From Ardenticatenaceae bacterium (GTDB lineage: Bacteria; Chloroflexota; Anaerolineae; Promineifilales; Promineifilaceae): a stretch of DNA of 64,000 bases. Where the stretch lies: positions 3,658,001-3,722,000 of the forward strand of contig JACKBQ010000001.1 of NCBI GenBank assembly GCA_020634455.1. The letters run 5' to 3'. The translations under genes and the position numbers were made by a program. Positions 17,383-25,869 of this stretch are shown here, piece after piece (within the stretch, counting starts at the first letter, position 1; each line of letters begins with the position of its first letter). The notes under the pieces are model-generated. The model did no database searches. It had not been told where the DNA came from and saw only the letters and a list, made by a program, of their open reading frames with translations.

Positions 17383-18309
17383 CTACTGGTTCAGCGCGTC
17401 TAGCAAGGCCTCGTGGGCTTGCGGAAATTTGAAGGTGAACCCGGCTTCTTCTAGCTTTTGGGGTATGGCGCGACGGCCGTCCAGCACAAGTGCCGCAATT
17501 TCGCCTAGCGCCAGCTTGAGGGCAAACGCAGGCGTGGGGAAGAAGGCGGGTCGGTTCATCGCCTTGCCAATTTCTTTGGCGAAGGCTTTGTTGGTAAGTG
17601 GGTTGGGGGCGCACACGTTGTAGGGGCCAACGGCCGTTTCATTTTCCAATAAAAAGCGCATGGCACGTACCTGATCATCCAGATGAATCCAGGGCCACCA
17701 TTGATGGCCGCTGCCCAGCGGCCCCCCGGCAAAAAAGTGGAAGGGCAAGACGGTAATGGGCAACATGCCGCTTTCCATGCTTAGCACCAAACCGGTGCGG
17801 ATGATGACGCGCCGCACGCCCATCGTTTCTACTTCGGCCGTGGCATTTTCCCAATCAACGCAGACATCGGCCAGAAAGCCGCTGCCGTTGGGAGAATCTT
17901 CGGTAATGATTTTGTCGCTTTGGATATTGCCATAGTAGTCAATGCCGGAGGATTGAATGACGACTTTGGGTTTATTGGTGGCGGCGCGGACGGCTTCGGT
18001 AACGGCCGTTCCGGCATCAATGCGGCTTTGGCGAATGCGTTGTTTGCGTTCCTGGGTCCAGCGCCAGGGGAAGAGACCAGGGCCAGCGATTGGTTCCCCG
18101 GCTAAATTTACAATCGCGTCTGCGCCGTCGGCTAAATGACCCCAGTGAACGGCCGTTTTGCCATCCCATTTTTCGCCGCGAATGCCCGACGGTAAGCTGT
18201 GTTTGGCTGGATTTCGGCTGAGGATGATTACCTCATGGCCAGCGGCGGCCAGATTTTGGGCCAGGGCTGAGCCAATGAGCCCGGTGCCACCTGTAATAAT
18301 TACACGCAT
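17383..18309 (-). CDS. TIGR01777-family epimerase (YfcH/SulA-like extended SDR)
   Basis: 308 residues. The N-terminal Rossmann motif is MRVIITGGTGLIGSALAQNL. The TIGR01777 signatures follow: DGADAIVNLAGEPIAGPGLF and WTQERKQRIRQSRIDAGTAV, then SSGIDYYG with the active-site Tyr region. The C-terminal part has PWIHLDDQVRAMRFLL and GPYNVCAPNPLTNKAFAKEI. The family is NAD(P)-dependent and of unsettled physiological substrate; the old name 'cell division inhibitor' comes from a weak link to SulA. GGAGCAGC precedes the ATG. Length is normal for the family. Confidence 0.9.
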   Translation of the reverse strand: MRVIITGGTGLIGSALAQNLAAAGHEVIILSRNPAKHSLPSGIRGEKWDGKTAVHWGHLADGADAIVNLAGEPIAGPGLFPWRWTQERKQRIRQSRIDAGTAVTEAVRAATNKPKVVIQSSGIDYYGNIQSDKIITEDSPNGSGFLADVCVDWENATAEVETMGVRRVIIRTGLVLSMESGMLPITVLPFHFFAGGPLGSGHQWWPWIHLDDQVRAMRFLLENETAVGPYNVCAPNPLTNKAFAKEIGKAMNRPAFFPTPAFALKLALGEIAALVLDGRRAIPQKLEEAGFTFKFPQAHEALLDALNQ

Positions 18310-18706
18310 TGCTTGCTGCTCCTATTGAGTAAACCACAAGGAAGTCGGTTTTTATGTTTCAAACTGCCTTTTGTGATTTGCTTAGAAAATGTGCCAATGT
18401 CTATATTTTGATAAAAAAACTAGTTTTTGTCCATATTTTCCCAAAGAATTTGCACGGATTTCTGAGGATTGCGCCGACCAATATGCTGTTTTTCACAAAA
18501 TTTTTGGCGTTCTGTCAGGGTCGAGCTTAGACATCGTCTTGTTATACTTTGGTAGTCTTTGTGTCGCAGACTGTCCATTAGCAGGCAAATTGTCACAATC
18601 AGCCAGCCATGTTGCCAAATTACAGTGGCCTTGTTGAGGATTGAAAATTTGTCTTCGGTTTGGATGTTTATTGTGCCAGTAATTTACCATAGACTAGGAG
18701 ATCATC
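18310..18706. other. Divergent intergenic region
   Basis: About 400 bp between the epimerase and lipoprotein genes. A possible -10 box TATACT lies at 18543-18548 on the plus strand; no good -35 accompanies it. AGGAGA just before ATG 18707 is the ribosome-binding site. No gene or repeat was recognised. Confidence 0.5.
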
Positions 18707-19564
18707 ATGAAGAAATTATCCGTTGAACTGCTGGGCAAGCTGCTGCTTGCACTGCTGTTGGTATCGTTTGTTGTGGCTTGTGGCGGGGAAGAGCCAGCGC
18801 CTACGGCCGTTCCCGAAGTTGCCGAACAGCCCACAGAAACGGCCGTGCCTCCCACCGAAACGCCCGTACCGACAGAGACGCCAGTGCCTACAGACACGCC
18901 CACACCAACCGAAATCCCGACCGAGACGCCCACGAACACGCCAACATCCACCAATACCCCAACCCCAGAACCCACAGAAACCCCCACCGAAGTACCCACG
19001 GAGACACCAGAGCCGACGAACACGCCTGTGCCAGCAACGGCCGTTCCCGCCACAAACGATTCAGGTGATGATGGTGGCAGCAGCGACGATAGCGGGGATG
19101 CCGACGCTGATGGAGACGAAGGTGATAGCGATGCAGTAGAAATGATCACCGTTTATTACATCTCTAACCCCAACGACATTTTGGGCGTCTTCCCTGAGCT
19201 GCCTTTTGATGCCGCCGGGCTCAAAGCGAATATGAACAACATTTATTACTCGCTGCAAACGATGCGCGGCAGCATTGACGGAGCCAAAGCGGGCGATCAG
19301 GCATCTTGCGACACGTACGTAGGTGCCTACAACAACATTCTTTACTCCGGCGTGTTTTACAAAGATGTGCCTGGAGATTGGGTAGACATTGACGCTGTTT
19401 ACTTTATCTCCTTCATTTTCTCGCTCGATCGTACCCGCCCTGCTTATCTTTCCTGCGTAAATTCAGGGGCGGTAGATGATTTTAATTATGGGTTGGCAGT
19501 GCAAACGATTGACCAGACGGTTTCATTTATGACGCCTGCACTCAACCAGGCCAATTCGCGTTAA
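18707..19564 (+). CDS. Lipoprotein with Pro/Thr-rich stalk
   Basis: 285 residues. Signal peptide with lipobox FVVAC then GG (cleavage before Cys25). Residues 30-115 are a Pro/Thr/Glu stalk of PTETP-type units, followed by a short acidic linker (SGDDGGSSDDSGDADAD), together holding a globular domain away from the membrane. The C-terminal 135 residues (from ITVYYISNPNDILGVFPELP) form a compact domain with two Cys (SCDTYV and LSCVNSG) that could pair. The stalk type is common in Chloroflexota surface proteins. I do not recognise the globular domain. Three ACGGCCGT copies in the stalk encode Thr-Ala-Val. Confidence 0.8.
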   Translation: MKKLSVELLGKLLLALLLVSFVVACGGEEPAPTAVPEVAEQPTETAVPPTETPVPTETPVPTDTPTPTEIPTETPTNTPTSTNTPTPEPTETPTEVPTETPEPTNTPVPATAVPATNDSGDDGGSSDDSGDADADGDEGDSDAVEMITVYYISNPNDILGVFPELPFDAAGLKANMNNIYYSLQTMRGSIDGAKAGDQASCDTYVGAYNNILYSGVFYKDVPGDWVDIDAVYFISFIFSLDRTRPAYLSCVNSGAVDDFNYGLAVQTIDQTVSFMTPALNQANSR

Positions 19565-19603
19565 TGAACAAATTTGATCTGCACAATTGAATAGTTCGCA
19601 CCA

Positions 19604-19637
19604 ATTCCCCGGAAACTTCGAGTTTCTGGGGAATTTT
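19604..19637 (+). terminator. Intrinsic terminator of the lipoprotein gene
   Basis: Stem ATTCCCCGGAAACT / AGTTTCTGGGGAAT with loop TCG and one wobble pair, followed by TTTTTATTT. It lies 39 nt after the stop codon. Confidence 0.9.
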
Positions 19638-19733
19638 TATTTACGGCTTGGCGTAAAAAGAGCCTGCCAGATGCACGTGCAAATCGCAGTGGGTGAGCAA
19701 GTTGGGCATTTTGGATTGTAGCAGGTTTGGTGC

Positions 19734-20318
19734 TTAGACGGCCGTATTCTCCAAAATGCCCACCGTTTGCAGCCAGGGCGGGTCTGGGAATGGATTCCGC
19801 TCTACCGTCATGCCCAGCTTGCGCATCACGGCCTGCGAGGCAAGATTGTCATGCTCGGTGGTGGCGATGAGCCGGTTGAGGCGCATCTCTTGAAAGGCGT
19901 AGTTGATGAGGGTTTGGGCAGCTTCGGTGGCGTAGCCCTGCCCTTGCTTTGCCGGATCAATGAGCCAGAGCAGGCCAACTTCGGCCGTAGCCAGGGCGTT
20001 GGCCTGCCCGCCCAGGGTGGGAAGCTGCCCATACACATCCACACAGGGCACCAGCCCCACCGAACCGATGATCTGGTTACTGCTTTTGAGCAGTACGGCG
20101 CGGTCACCGTAAGGCGGCTGGCCTAGCCGAGCCAGCTGGCGCTCGTTGCGGCTGGCCCAATCCAGGTATTCGGCTTCAGATTTTTGCTGCTGGTCTAGCG
20201 TTTTTTGGGGATTCACCCAGCCAATGGCCTGTTTGATGGCAAATGTTTGGGGTAAATCGGCGGGGTGGAACGGCCGTATTTGCAACCGCTCGCTTTCTAA
20301 AATAGGGATTTCTCTCAT
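19734..20318 (-). CDS. GNAT acetyltransferase, RimJ/RimL type
   Basis: 194 residues. The N-terminus LESERLQIRPFHPADLPQTF is the standard opening of the RimJ/RimL branch. The acetyl-CoA-binding motif follows as VGLLWLIDPAKQGQGYATEA, and the terminal motif is MRLNRLIATTEHDNLASQAV then RKLGM. Substrates in this branch are ribosomal protein N-termini, small amines or antibiotics; it cannot be narrowed. Its ATG overlaps the stop of the upstream GNAT gene by 4 nt (ATGA), so the two are translationally coupled. Confidence 0.85.
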   Translation of the reverse strand: MREIPILESERLQIRPFHPADLPQTFAIKQAIGWVNPQKTLDQQQKSEAEYLDWASRNERQLARLGQPPYGDRAVLLKSSNQIIGSVGLVPCVDVYGQLPTLGGQANALATAEVGLLWLIDPAKQGQGYATEAAQTLINYAFQEMRLNRLIATTEHDNLASQAVMRKLGMTVERNPFPDPPWLQTVGILENTAV

Positions 20319-21274
20319 GATATTTTTTTCTCAAAGGCCAGGCTGGCAGTGACTTCTTGGAAGCCCAGTTTTTTATTCAAGGTGAGCATTGGGTTGTTCT
20401 CTTCGTTGCCGGTGCGGATGAAGCTGTAGCCTGCTTGTTTGCCCCAATCTATGCTGATGGCTTTGAGGGCAGTGGCCAGGCCCTGCCGCCGGTAATCGCG
20501 CAGGACGCCGGTGAAGCCGGTGCTAAGCCCGCCTGGCAGGGGCCCTTTTTCCAGCAAGGAGTTGCCGATAGTGCGGCCGTTTTCCATCGCCACGATCCAG
20601 CCATCTGGCAATACGTTGGGGCCATCCACAAACAGCTTCTTGAATTGCGCTTCCGGAATTTTCTTGGGCGTGTAAGGCAGCGGCTCGTCTTGCGTAAGCT
20701 GCCAATCTAGCTCGTGCAGCTTGGGCAGCCAGGCGTCATCCTGATTTTGCAGCTGCGGTAAGGTAACGAAGTGGACGCCTTGCATTTTGAGCCTGCCGAT
20801 GAGTGGCTCAAATTGCGTTATGTCAAATTCTGGCAGCTCAAGCCGGGTGATCACCCAGCGCATCACCTGCTGGAAGCCGCGTTTTTCCAAAAAGCGGATT
20901 GATTGGGGTAGGTGCTGATAGGTGCCAGATTCTAAAATGGCCGGTTGCGGGGTGCGTGTTTGCAGCGTTTGCCAGATTTGGTGGTAAACGGCCGTTCCTA
21001 CCCCGCGTCGTTCAAAATCTGGCTGAACCACAATGAGAAAGCGATAGCGGCCCGGCGTTTGGCTGTGGATTTGCTGGCTCAGGGTGGCAAAGGCGATGAT
21101 ACGGCCGTCTTGCGCCACCACCCAGCGCTGAAAAAATTGTTCCGGTTCACGGCTGGAATCCCGATGCTTAAAGTCTTCAACCGTGTCCGCATTTTCAGGG
21201 TAGACCGCTTTTTCTACGGCAGCGATGGCTTCATATTCTGCAACAGTGGGTTGGAAGGGGCGAATTGTAAACAA
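20315..21274 (-). CDS. GNAT acetyltransferase, tandem-domain type
   Basis: About 319 residues from a TTG at 21274, chosen because AGGAG lies 6 nt upstream; a TTG at 21280 sits right against that site. Two GNAT folds are visible: the first with YRFLIVVQPDFERRGVGTAV (about 75-95), the second with STGFTGVLRDYRRQGLATAL (about 255-275) ending NPMLTLNKKLGFQ. Tandem GNAT proteins are common and often only one half binds acetyl-CoA. Here both keep the Arg-x-x-Gly-x-Gly/Ala loop. It forms a two-gene operon with the following GNAT. Confidence 0.85.
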   Translation of the reverse strand: MFTIRPFQPTVAEYEAIAAVEKAVYPENADTVEDFKHRDSSREPEQFFQRWVVAQDGRIIAFATLSQQIHSQTPGRYRFLIVVQPDFERRGVGTAVYHQIWQTLQTRTPQPAILESGTYQHLPQSIRFLEKRGFQQVMRWVITRLELPEFDITQFEPLIGRLKMQGVHFVTLPQLQNQDDAWLPKLHELDWQLTQDEPLPYTPKKIPEAQFKKLFVDGPNVLPDGWIVAMENGRTIGNSLLEKGPLPGGLSTGFTGVLRDYRRQGLATALKAISIDWGKQAGYSFIRTGNEENNPMLTLNKKLGFQEVTASLAFEKKIS

Positions 21275-21280
21275 GTGCAA

Positions 21281-21762
21281 CTCCTATATGTTCTGCCCCT
21301 AATCAACTGGGGAAGAATCAATGATTGCCAAAACGATTATCAGGTTAGCTAACCTGTTAGTCCTATTACCAAAAACCTATTTTACACAATTGTACCCTTG
21401 GCTATTCTTCTTGTGGCTCATAATATTTTCATAAATAGCTGGGAAGCCCACAATATCCAATGTCGCTTCAATTAGCAATCGCAAGAAAACGCACTTCTTT
21501 GAATAAAAGTATTCGCCCAAACAAGTAAGTTAACAATCCAGAGGTTTGCAATTTTCCCCCCCGCTACCAGAGGTAGCGTGATTTCAAAGCTTCCTGCCCT
21601 TTAATAGCATTTCATTCGGAAAACGATTTTAGATCGGCCGTTTCCGTTTGGAAAAAGTCATTGTTTGCCATTAGGCTCCAATGGTTATGTAGGAGAGTTT
21701 ATGCAAAAAACTTTGTGAAGTAAATTGTGCCTTGAACCTATCTCAAACAAAAGAGGAAAATA
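21281..21762. other. Intergenic region upstream of the large secreted protein
   Basis: About 480 bp, AT-rich. It holds a small perfect hairpin CGCTACC-AGA-GGTAGCG near 21563-21579 and a near-copy of the genome palindrome with one change (TCGGCCGT, about 21634). A five-codon reading frame with a good ribosome-binding site (TAGGAGAG) starts at about 21702. GAGGAAA precedes the ATG at 21763. No riboswitch was recognised. Confidence 0.5.
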
Positions 21763-24700
21763 ATGAAGAAAACTGTGTTAATGCTTTTAGTTACAGCTGT
21801 TCTTTTGCTAGGAATCAATCAAGCAACCATCGTGACAGCTGCACCCACAATCTCAAATTTAAATGACAACACGTATACAGAAAATCAGGTTCCCATCATC
21901 ATTGATAGTGATATTACGTTTGCAAGCGGCACAAATTATAGAAATGGCTATTTGCGTTTCTCCTTCAGCAACAGCACTGCTAATGATCAATTGAGTATTA
22001 GCAGCGATCCAACACCAACGGCAAATGGCGCTATTTCATTTGTTGGGTCCGATGTCTTTTGGGGTGACGGTACGAGTGCAATTCGCATTGGTACCGTGGA
22101 CAGTGTAGAAAATGGACAAAACGGTCAGCCTCTGAAAATCCTCTTCTCTGCCCCCCTGGATAACTTTAGCTTTGAAACGGGTCTAAATGAATGGGTCACC
22201 TACGCTGAGGAATTTAATGCGTCCAGCACCGATTACGCGCAAGATATGAATGGAGCCCCCATTTTCTACTACATGGATAGCGGCGCCACAACTGGTATGG
22301 GTAGCATCATCCTGGGCACAAATAGCAGCGTTACATTTTCTGCCTCCACCTCAACCACCTACGCTTCAGAAGGTACCAACTCCCTGCTACTGAGAAGTGA
22401 GGGTGATGTTGTTTCCAGTGGTGGTACAGGAAATGATAACCCGACCGGCAACCTCTCGCTTCATGGTCCGTACGCTGTTAGCGCCAACTCTTTTTATGCC
22501 TTCCCTGGTGATCAAATTTCAATAGATTGGCGTGCTCAAGGCGGTGGCGACGATTACGAAGTTTTTGGTTTTCTCGTGCAAGACGAGACCATTTACACGA
22601 AACTGTTTAGCCAACGCGGCGATGTGATGACTACTTGGAATACCCAAACTGCCAATATCACCATTGAAGGGAATTATAAATTCCTGTTTGTTGGCGGTAC
22701 CTACGACGCTACTGGTGGTTATTATGTTGGTGCCGATCTGTACGTGGACAACATTCGGCTGCTTTCTACGGGCAACATCAATGATGATGTTGTAACTGCT
22801 GTAGCCCAGCATATTACTTTTGAGAATACGTCTGATGCGCCTGATACCACCACGCGCAGCTTAACTGTAAGTGCAATGGCCAGCGATACCACGACTGGTT
22901 CGGCTACGGCTAATATTGATATTACGGCCGTTAATGATGCCCCCGTAAGCAATGCTGGCCCAGATCAATATGTTGTTACCAATGCTGTCGTAACCCTGGA
23001 TGCCAGCGGTAGTTCAGATATAGAAGGGGATACGCCATTAACCTATTTGTGGGCACAGACTGGAGGAACGGCCGTTACCCTGAGTGATAACACCGCTGAA
23101 ATGCCAACCTTCACCGCCCCAGCATCGGCCAGTTTGCTAACGTTTACCCTTACCGCCACAGATAGTCAAGGGCTTCCAGACCTCACTCCCGACACGATGT
23201 TTGTTTCGGTAGAAATTGACACGGATGGTGACGGCATCAGAGATGTTACCGAAGCTGACGCTGGCACAAATCCTAATGACAGTACCGATAATGACACTGA
23301 GGCGGAGCAAGTTGCCACCATTGTTAACGCTTCAGATTCACCTGCTGATGGCGCTCCAACTGCTGGCGATTTGGTAAACCCCACGCTCGGCCTGACGAAT
23401 GTCAATTTCAGCAGCATGGGTGATTACGAAGAAGCAATTGCTAATGCCAGCCCCGCTCCCACAACAAAAGCTGACCTGCAGGCCATCATTGACGCGGTCA
23501 ACGGCACAGCCGATGGTGATGGAGACGGTATTAGCAATGGTACAGAAAACGATGCCGGTACGGATCCCAATGATATCACCGACAATGATACCGAAGCGGA
23601 AAAAGTTGCCACCATTGTGGCTGCGTCTGATGCCACACCAGATGGTCAGCCAAATGAGACAGATCTAATCAACACTGGTCTGGTGCGCTTGGTGAGCAGC
23701 AGCATTGGCAATTACGAAACAGCGTTCGCCAATGCCAGCCCCGCCCCCACAACATTGGCCCAGCTTCAGGCGATTGTAGATGGGGTCAACCAGGGCAATG
23801 ACAGCGATTCGGACGGTATTAGTGACGCTACAGAAGTTGACGCAGGCACAGATCCTAACAATGGCACCGACAATGACACCGAAGCTGAACGAGTTGCCAC
23901 AATCCTGGCTGCTTCCGACGCAACTGCTGATGGGGCACCAACGGCCGTTGACTTAACGAATATTGGCTTGGTGCGCGTGGTTGTTACCAGCATGGATGAT
24001 TACGAAGAAGCCATTGCCAATGCCAGCCCAGCCCCAACCACCTACGCCGATTTGCAGGCGATCATTGATGGTGTTAACAGAACCATTGATACGGATCATG
24101 ATGGTCTTAGCGATGCGACTGAATTTGCAGGTGGCACCAGCCCCACAGCTGGGTCCGACAATGATGAAGAGTCAGAACGTGTGGCTACAATCTTTGCTGC
24201 TTCCGACACAACTGCTGATGGTGTCCCCACTGCTACAGATTTGACCAATATCGGGCTGACAAATGTATCTCCAGGCCTCATGGATCAATATGAGGAAGCC
24301 ATTGCTAACGCTAGCCCGACCCCAACCACCTACGCCGACTTGCAGGCGATCATTGATCAGGTTAACCTGACAGCTGACGCGGACAATGACGGTATTACCG
24401 ATGCCACAGAAAACGATGCTGGTACAGATCCAAATGATGGCACGGATAATGATACCGAAGCCGAAAAAGTTGCCACCATTGTGGCTGCTTCTGACGCCAC
24501 TCCAGATGGTCAGCCAAGCATAACAGATTTGACCAATATTGGTCTGGTGCGCTTGGTAAGCAGCAGCATTGGCAATTACGAAACAGCGTTCGCCAATGCC
24601 AGCCCCGCTCCAGCGACATTGGCTGATCTTCAGGCCATTATTGACGGGTTTAACCAGGGCAATGATAGCGATTCGGATGGGATTAGTGATGCTACAGAAA

Positions 24701-24996
24701 TTGATGCAGGGACAAACCCCAACGATAGCTCCGACAACGACACCGAAGCTAAAAAAGTTGCCACCATTGTTGCTGCTTCTGACACAACTGCGGATGGAGC
24801 ACCAACGGCTGATGATTTGACCAATCTTGGGTTAGTCAATGTAAATCCAGCCCTAATGGGTAAGTATGAGGAAGCTATTGCCAATGCCGTTCCTGTTCCT
24901 ACCACTTACGCAGATTTGCAGGCGATCATTGACGAAGTAAATGATCAAAACGCTATTCGTATCTATTACTTCCCGTTGATATTCTTGCATGGTTAA
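21763..24996 (+). CDS. Large secreted protein with PKD-like domain and tandem Ca-binding repeats
   Basis: 1077 residues. Signal peptide MLLVTAVLLLGINQATIVTA. Residues 25-385 form beta-rich lectin/adhesin-like domains (GNYKFLFVGGTYDATGGYYV). A PKD/Ig-like domain follows (SNAGPDQYVVTNAVVTLDAS, about 395-485). From 485 on come six tandem units of about 96 residues, each opening with a thrombospondin-3-like Ca loop (DSDSDGISDATEVDAGTDPN) and ending with an Asn/Ala/Pro-rich stretch (EAIANASPAPTTYADLQAII). The C-terminus is IRIYYFPLIF, like the short hydrophobic ends seen on other Chloroflexota secreted proteins. Likely a surface adhesin or matrix protein. It is AT-richer than its surroundings. Confidence 0.8.
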   Translation: MKKTVLMLLVTAVLLLGINQATIVTAAPTISNLNDNTYTENQVPIIIDSDITFASGTNYRNGYLRFSFSNSTANDQLSISSDPTPTANGAISFVGSDVFWGDGTSAIRIGTVDSVENGQNGQPLKILFSAPLDNFSFETGLNEWVTYAEEFNASSTDYAQDMNGAPIFYYMDSGATTGMGSIILGTNSSVTFSASTSTTYASEGTNSLLLRSEGDVVSSGGTGNDNPTGNLSLHGPYAVSANSFYAFPGDQISIDWRAQGGGDDYEVFGFLVQDETIYTKLFSQRGDVMTTWNTQTANITIEGNYKFLFVGGTYDATGGYYVGADLYVDNIRLLSTGNINDDVVTAVAQHITFENTSDAPDTTTRSLTVSAMASDTTTGSATANIDITAVNDAPVSNAGPDQYVVTNAVVTLDASGSSDIEGDTPLTYLWAQTGGTAVTLSDNTAEMPTFTAPASASLLTFTLTATDSQGLPDLTPDTMFVSVEIDTDGDGIRDVTEADAGTNPNDSTDNDTEAEQVATIVNASDSPADGAPTAGDLVNPTLGLTNVNFSSMGDYEEAIANASPAPTTKADLQAIIDAVNGTADGDGDGISNGTENDAGTDPNDITDNDTEAEKVATIVAASDATPDGQPNETDLINTGLVRLVSSSIGNYETAFANASPAPTTLAQLQAIVDGVNQGNDSDSDGISDATEVDAGTDPNNGTDNDTEAERVATILAASDATADGAPTAVDLTNIGLVRVVVTSMDDYEEAIANASPAPTTYADLQAIIDGVNRTIDTDHDGLSDATEFAGGTSPTAGSDNDEESERVATIFAASDTTADGVPTATDLTNIGLTNVSPGLMDQYEEAIANASPTPTTYADLQAIIDQVNLTADADNDGITDATENDAGTDPNDGTDNDTEAEKVATIVAASDATPDGQPSITDLTNIGLVRLVSSSIGNYETAFANASPAPATLADLQAIIDGFNQGNDSDSDGISDATEIDAGTNPNDSSDNDTEAKKVATIVAASDTTADGAPTADDLTNLGLVNVNPALMGKYEEAIANAVPVPTTYADLQAIIDEVNDQNAIRIYYFPLIFLHG
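23218..24950 (+). repeat. Six tandem coding repeats, about 290 bp each
   Basis: Unit starts near 23218, 23509, 23800, 24088, 24376 and 24661, each at the Asp-rich loop. Units two/five and three/six are most alike (both pairs share the stretch LVRLVSSSIGNYETAFANAS placements), suggesting duplication of a three-unit block. Confidence 0.8.
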
Positions 24997-25031
24997 GTTT
25001 GGGAATATAGACAAGTAGAACGCTAGTGACT

Positions 25032-25068
25032 GGTAACGGCCGTTTCCCAAACGGCCGTTACCTTTTTT
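25032..25068 (+). terminator. Terminator built from two copies of the genome palindrome
   Basis: GGTAACGGCCGTTT (25032-25045), loop CCC, AAACGGCCGTTACC (25049-25062), then six T. A perfect 14-bp stem 36 nt after the stop of the secreted protein gene. Each arm contains ACGGCCGT. Confidence 0.9.
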
Positions 25069-25639
25069 ATTTTATCTGGTTAATCTCCGTAGCCAGGATA
25101 GAGAAGAACCAGTCGTCTACGAAACGGCCGTTATCATAAAACCGCTCGCGCAAATACCCATCTTCAGTAAAGCCGACTTTGCGTAACAAATTGGCGGAAG
25201 CCGTATTATCTGGATCGACATTTGCTTCAATGCGGTGAAAGCCCATCTGTGCCAGCCCAAACTGTACAACGCATCGTACCGCCTCAGACATGATCCCCTG
25301 CCGCCATTCGGCCGAAGCCAGCTCATAGCCAATCTCGGCCCGGTGATGGCGCGCCGCGATGTGGTGGAAGCCGCTGGTTCCCAGCAGTTTGTCCTCACCC
25401 AGCCGCGTGATGGCCCAGCGGACGGCCTGTTTTTCCTGAAAGGCTGCGGCATACCACGCGATCAGCTCGTGCGCTTCGTCCATTTCTGTGAATGGGGGAC
25501 GGCCGTGTCCCGCCACGACCGCCGGATCGCTAAAAATAGCGAATACATCTGCCGCGTCCTGGGGCACAATTTCACGCAGACGCAACCGTTCCGTTTCCAG
25601 CACGGGGAAGGATTTAAAGGTTTCGGTCAGGTCAAGCAT
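25067..25639 (-). CDS. GNAT acetyltransferase, RimJ/RimL type
   Basis: 190 residues from ATG 25639, preceded by TTGGAGA at good spacing; the longer frame would use a TTG. FPVLETERLRLREIVPQDAA opens the fold. HRAEIGYELASAEWRQGIMS holds the acetyl-CoA loop, and FHRIEANVDPDNTASANLLR then KVGFTEDGYLRER is the terminal motif. It is a standard-length member; substrate unknown. The gene converges on the secreted-protein gene and shares the 25032-25068 hairpin region. Confidence 0.85.
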   Translation of the reverse strand: MLDLTETFKSFPVLETERLRLREIVPQDAADVFAIFSDPAVVAGHGRPPFTEMDEAHELIAWYAAAFQEKQAVRWAITRLGEDKLLGTSGFHHIAARHHRAEIGYELASAEWRQGIMSEAVRCVVQFGLAQMGFHRIEANVDPDNTASANLLRKVGFTEDGYLRERFYDNGRFVDDWFFSILATEINQIK

Positions 25640-25692
25640 CAAAAAGTCTCCAAGAGGTTTTTTCAAAAATCTTCATCGTTAGCCGATAGGCC

Positions 25693-25758
25693 GCCGATGA
25701 ACGCAGACGAGCGCCGAATAAAGAATCATTCCGCGTCATCCGCGCTTATCCGCGTCCG
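25693..25758. repeat. Dispersed 'CGCGGATGAACGCGGAT' family, copy 1
   Basis: GCCGATGAACGCAGACGAGC and the inverse CCGCGTCATCCGCGCTTATC then CGCGTCC. Other copies at 30862-30917 and 51993-52056. It lies 54 nt upstream of the GNAT start. The remaining 25640-25869 shows no gene. Confidence 0.65.
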
Positions 25759-25869
25759 AAAATGACAGCGACCCAAAACCTGGAACTCCCCATGTGTCAC
25801 CAGCCGCTGCCGACGGGCAGCACATCGTGGGCGTGGGCGATTTCTGCCAGCTAGACGGCCGTTTCTCGT

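Noticed and set aside
18389..18637. Plus-strand frame of 82 codons between the epimerase and lipoprotein genes
   Set aside because: Odd composition (many Cys and Phe), no ribosome-binding site, no recognisable motif; looks like noncoding DNA.
21702..21719. Five-codon upstream frame (MQKTL) with good Shine-Dalgarno before the secreted protein gene
   Set aside because: Too short to separate from chance; only noted within the intergenic entry.
23218..24950. Possible CRISPR or satellite array
   Set aside because: The units are 290 bp, in frame and encode Ca-loop domains; they are coding repeats.
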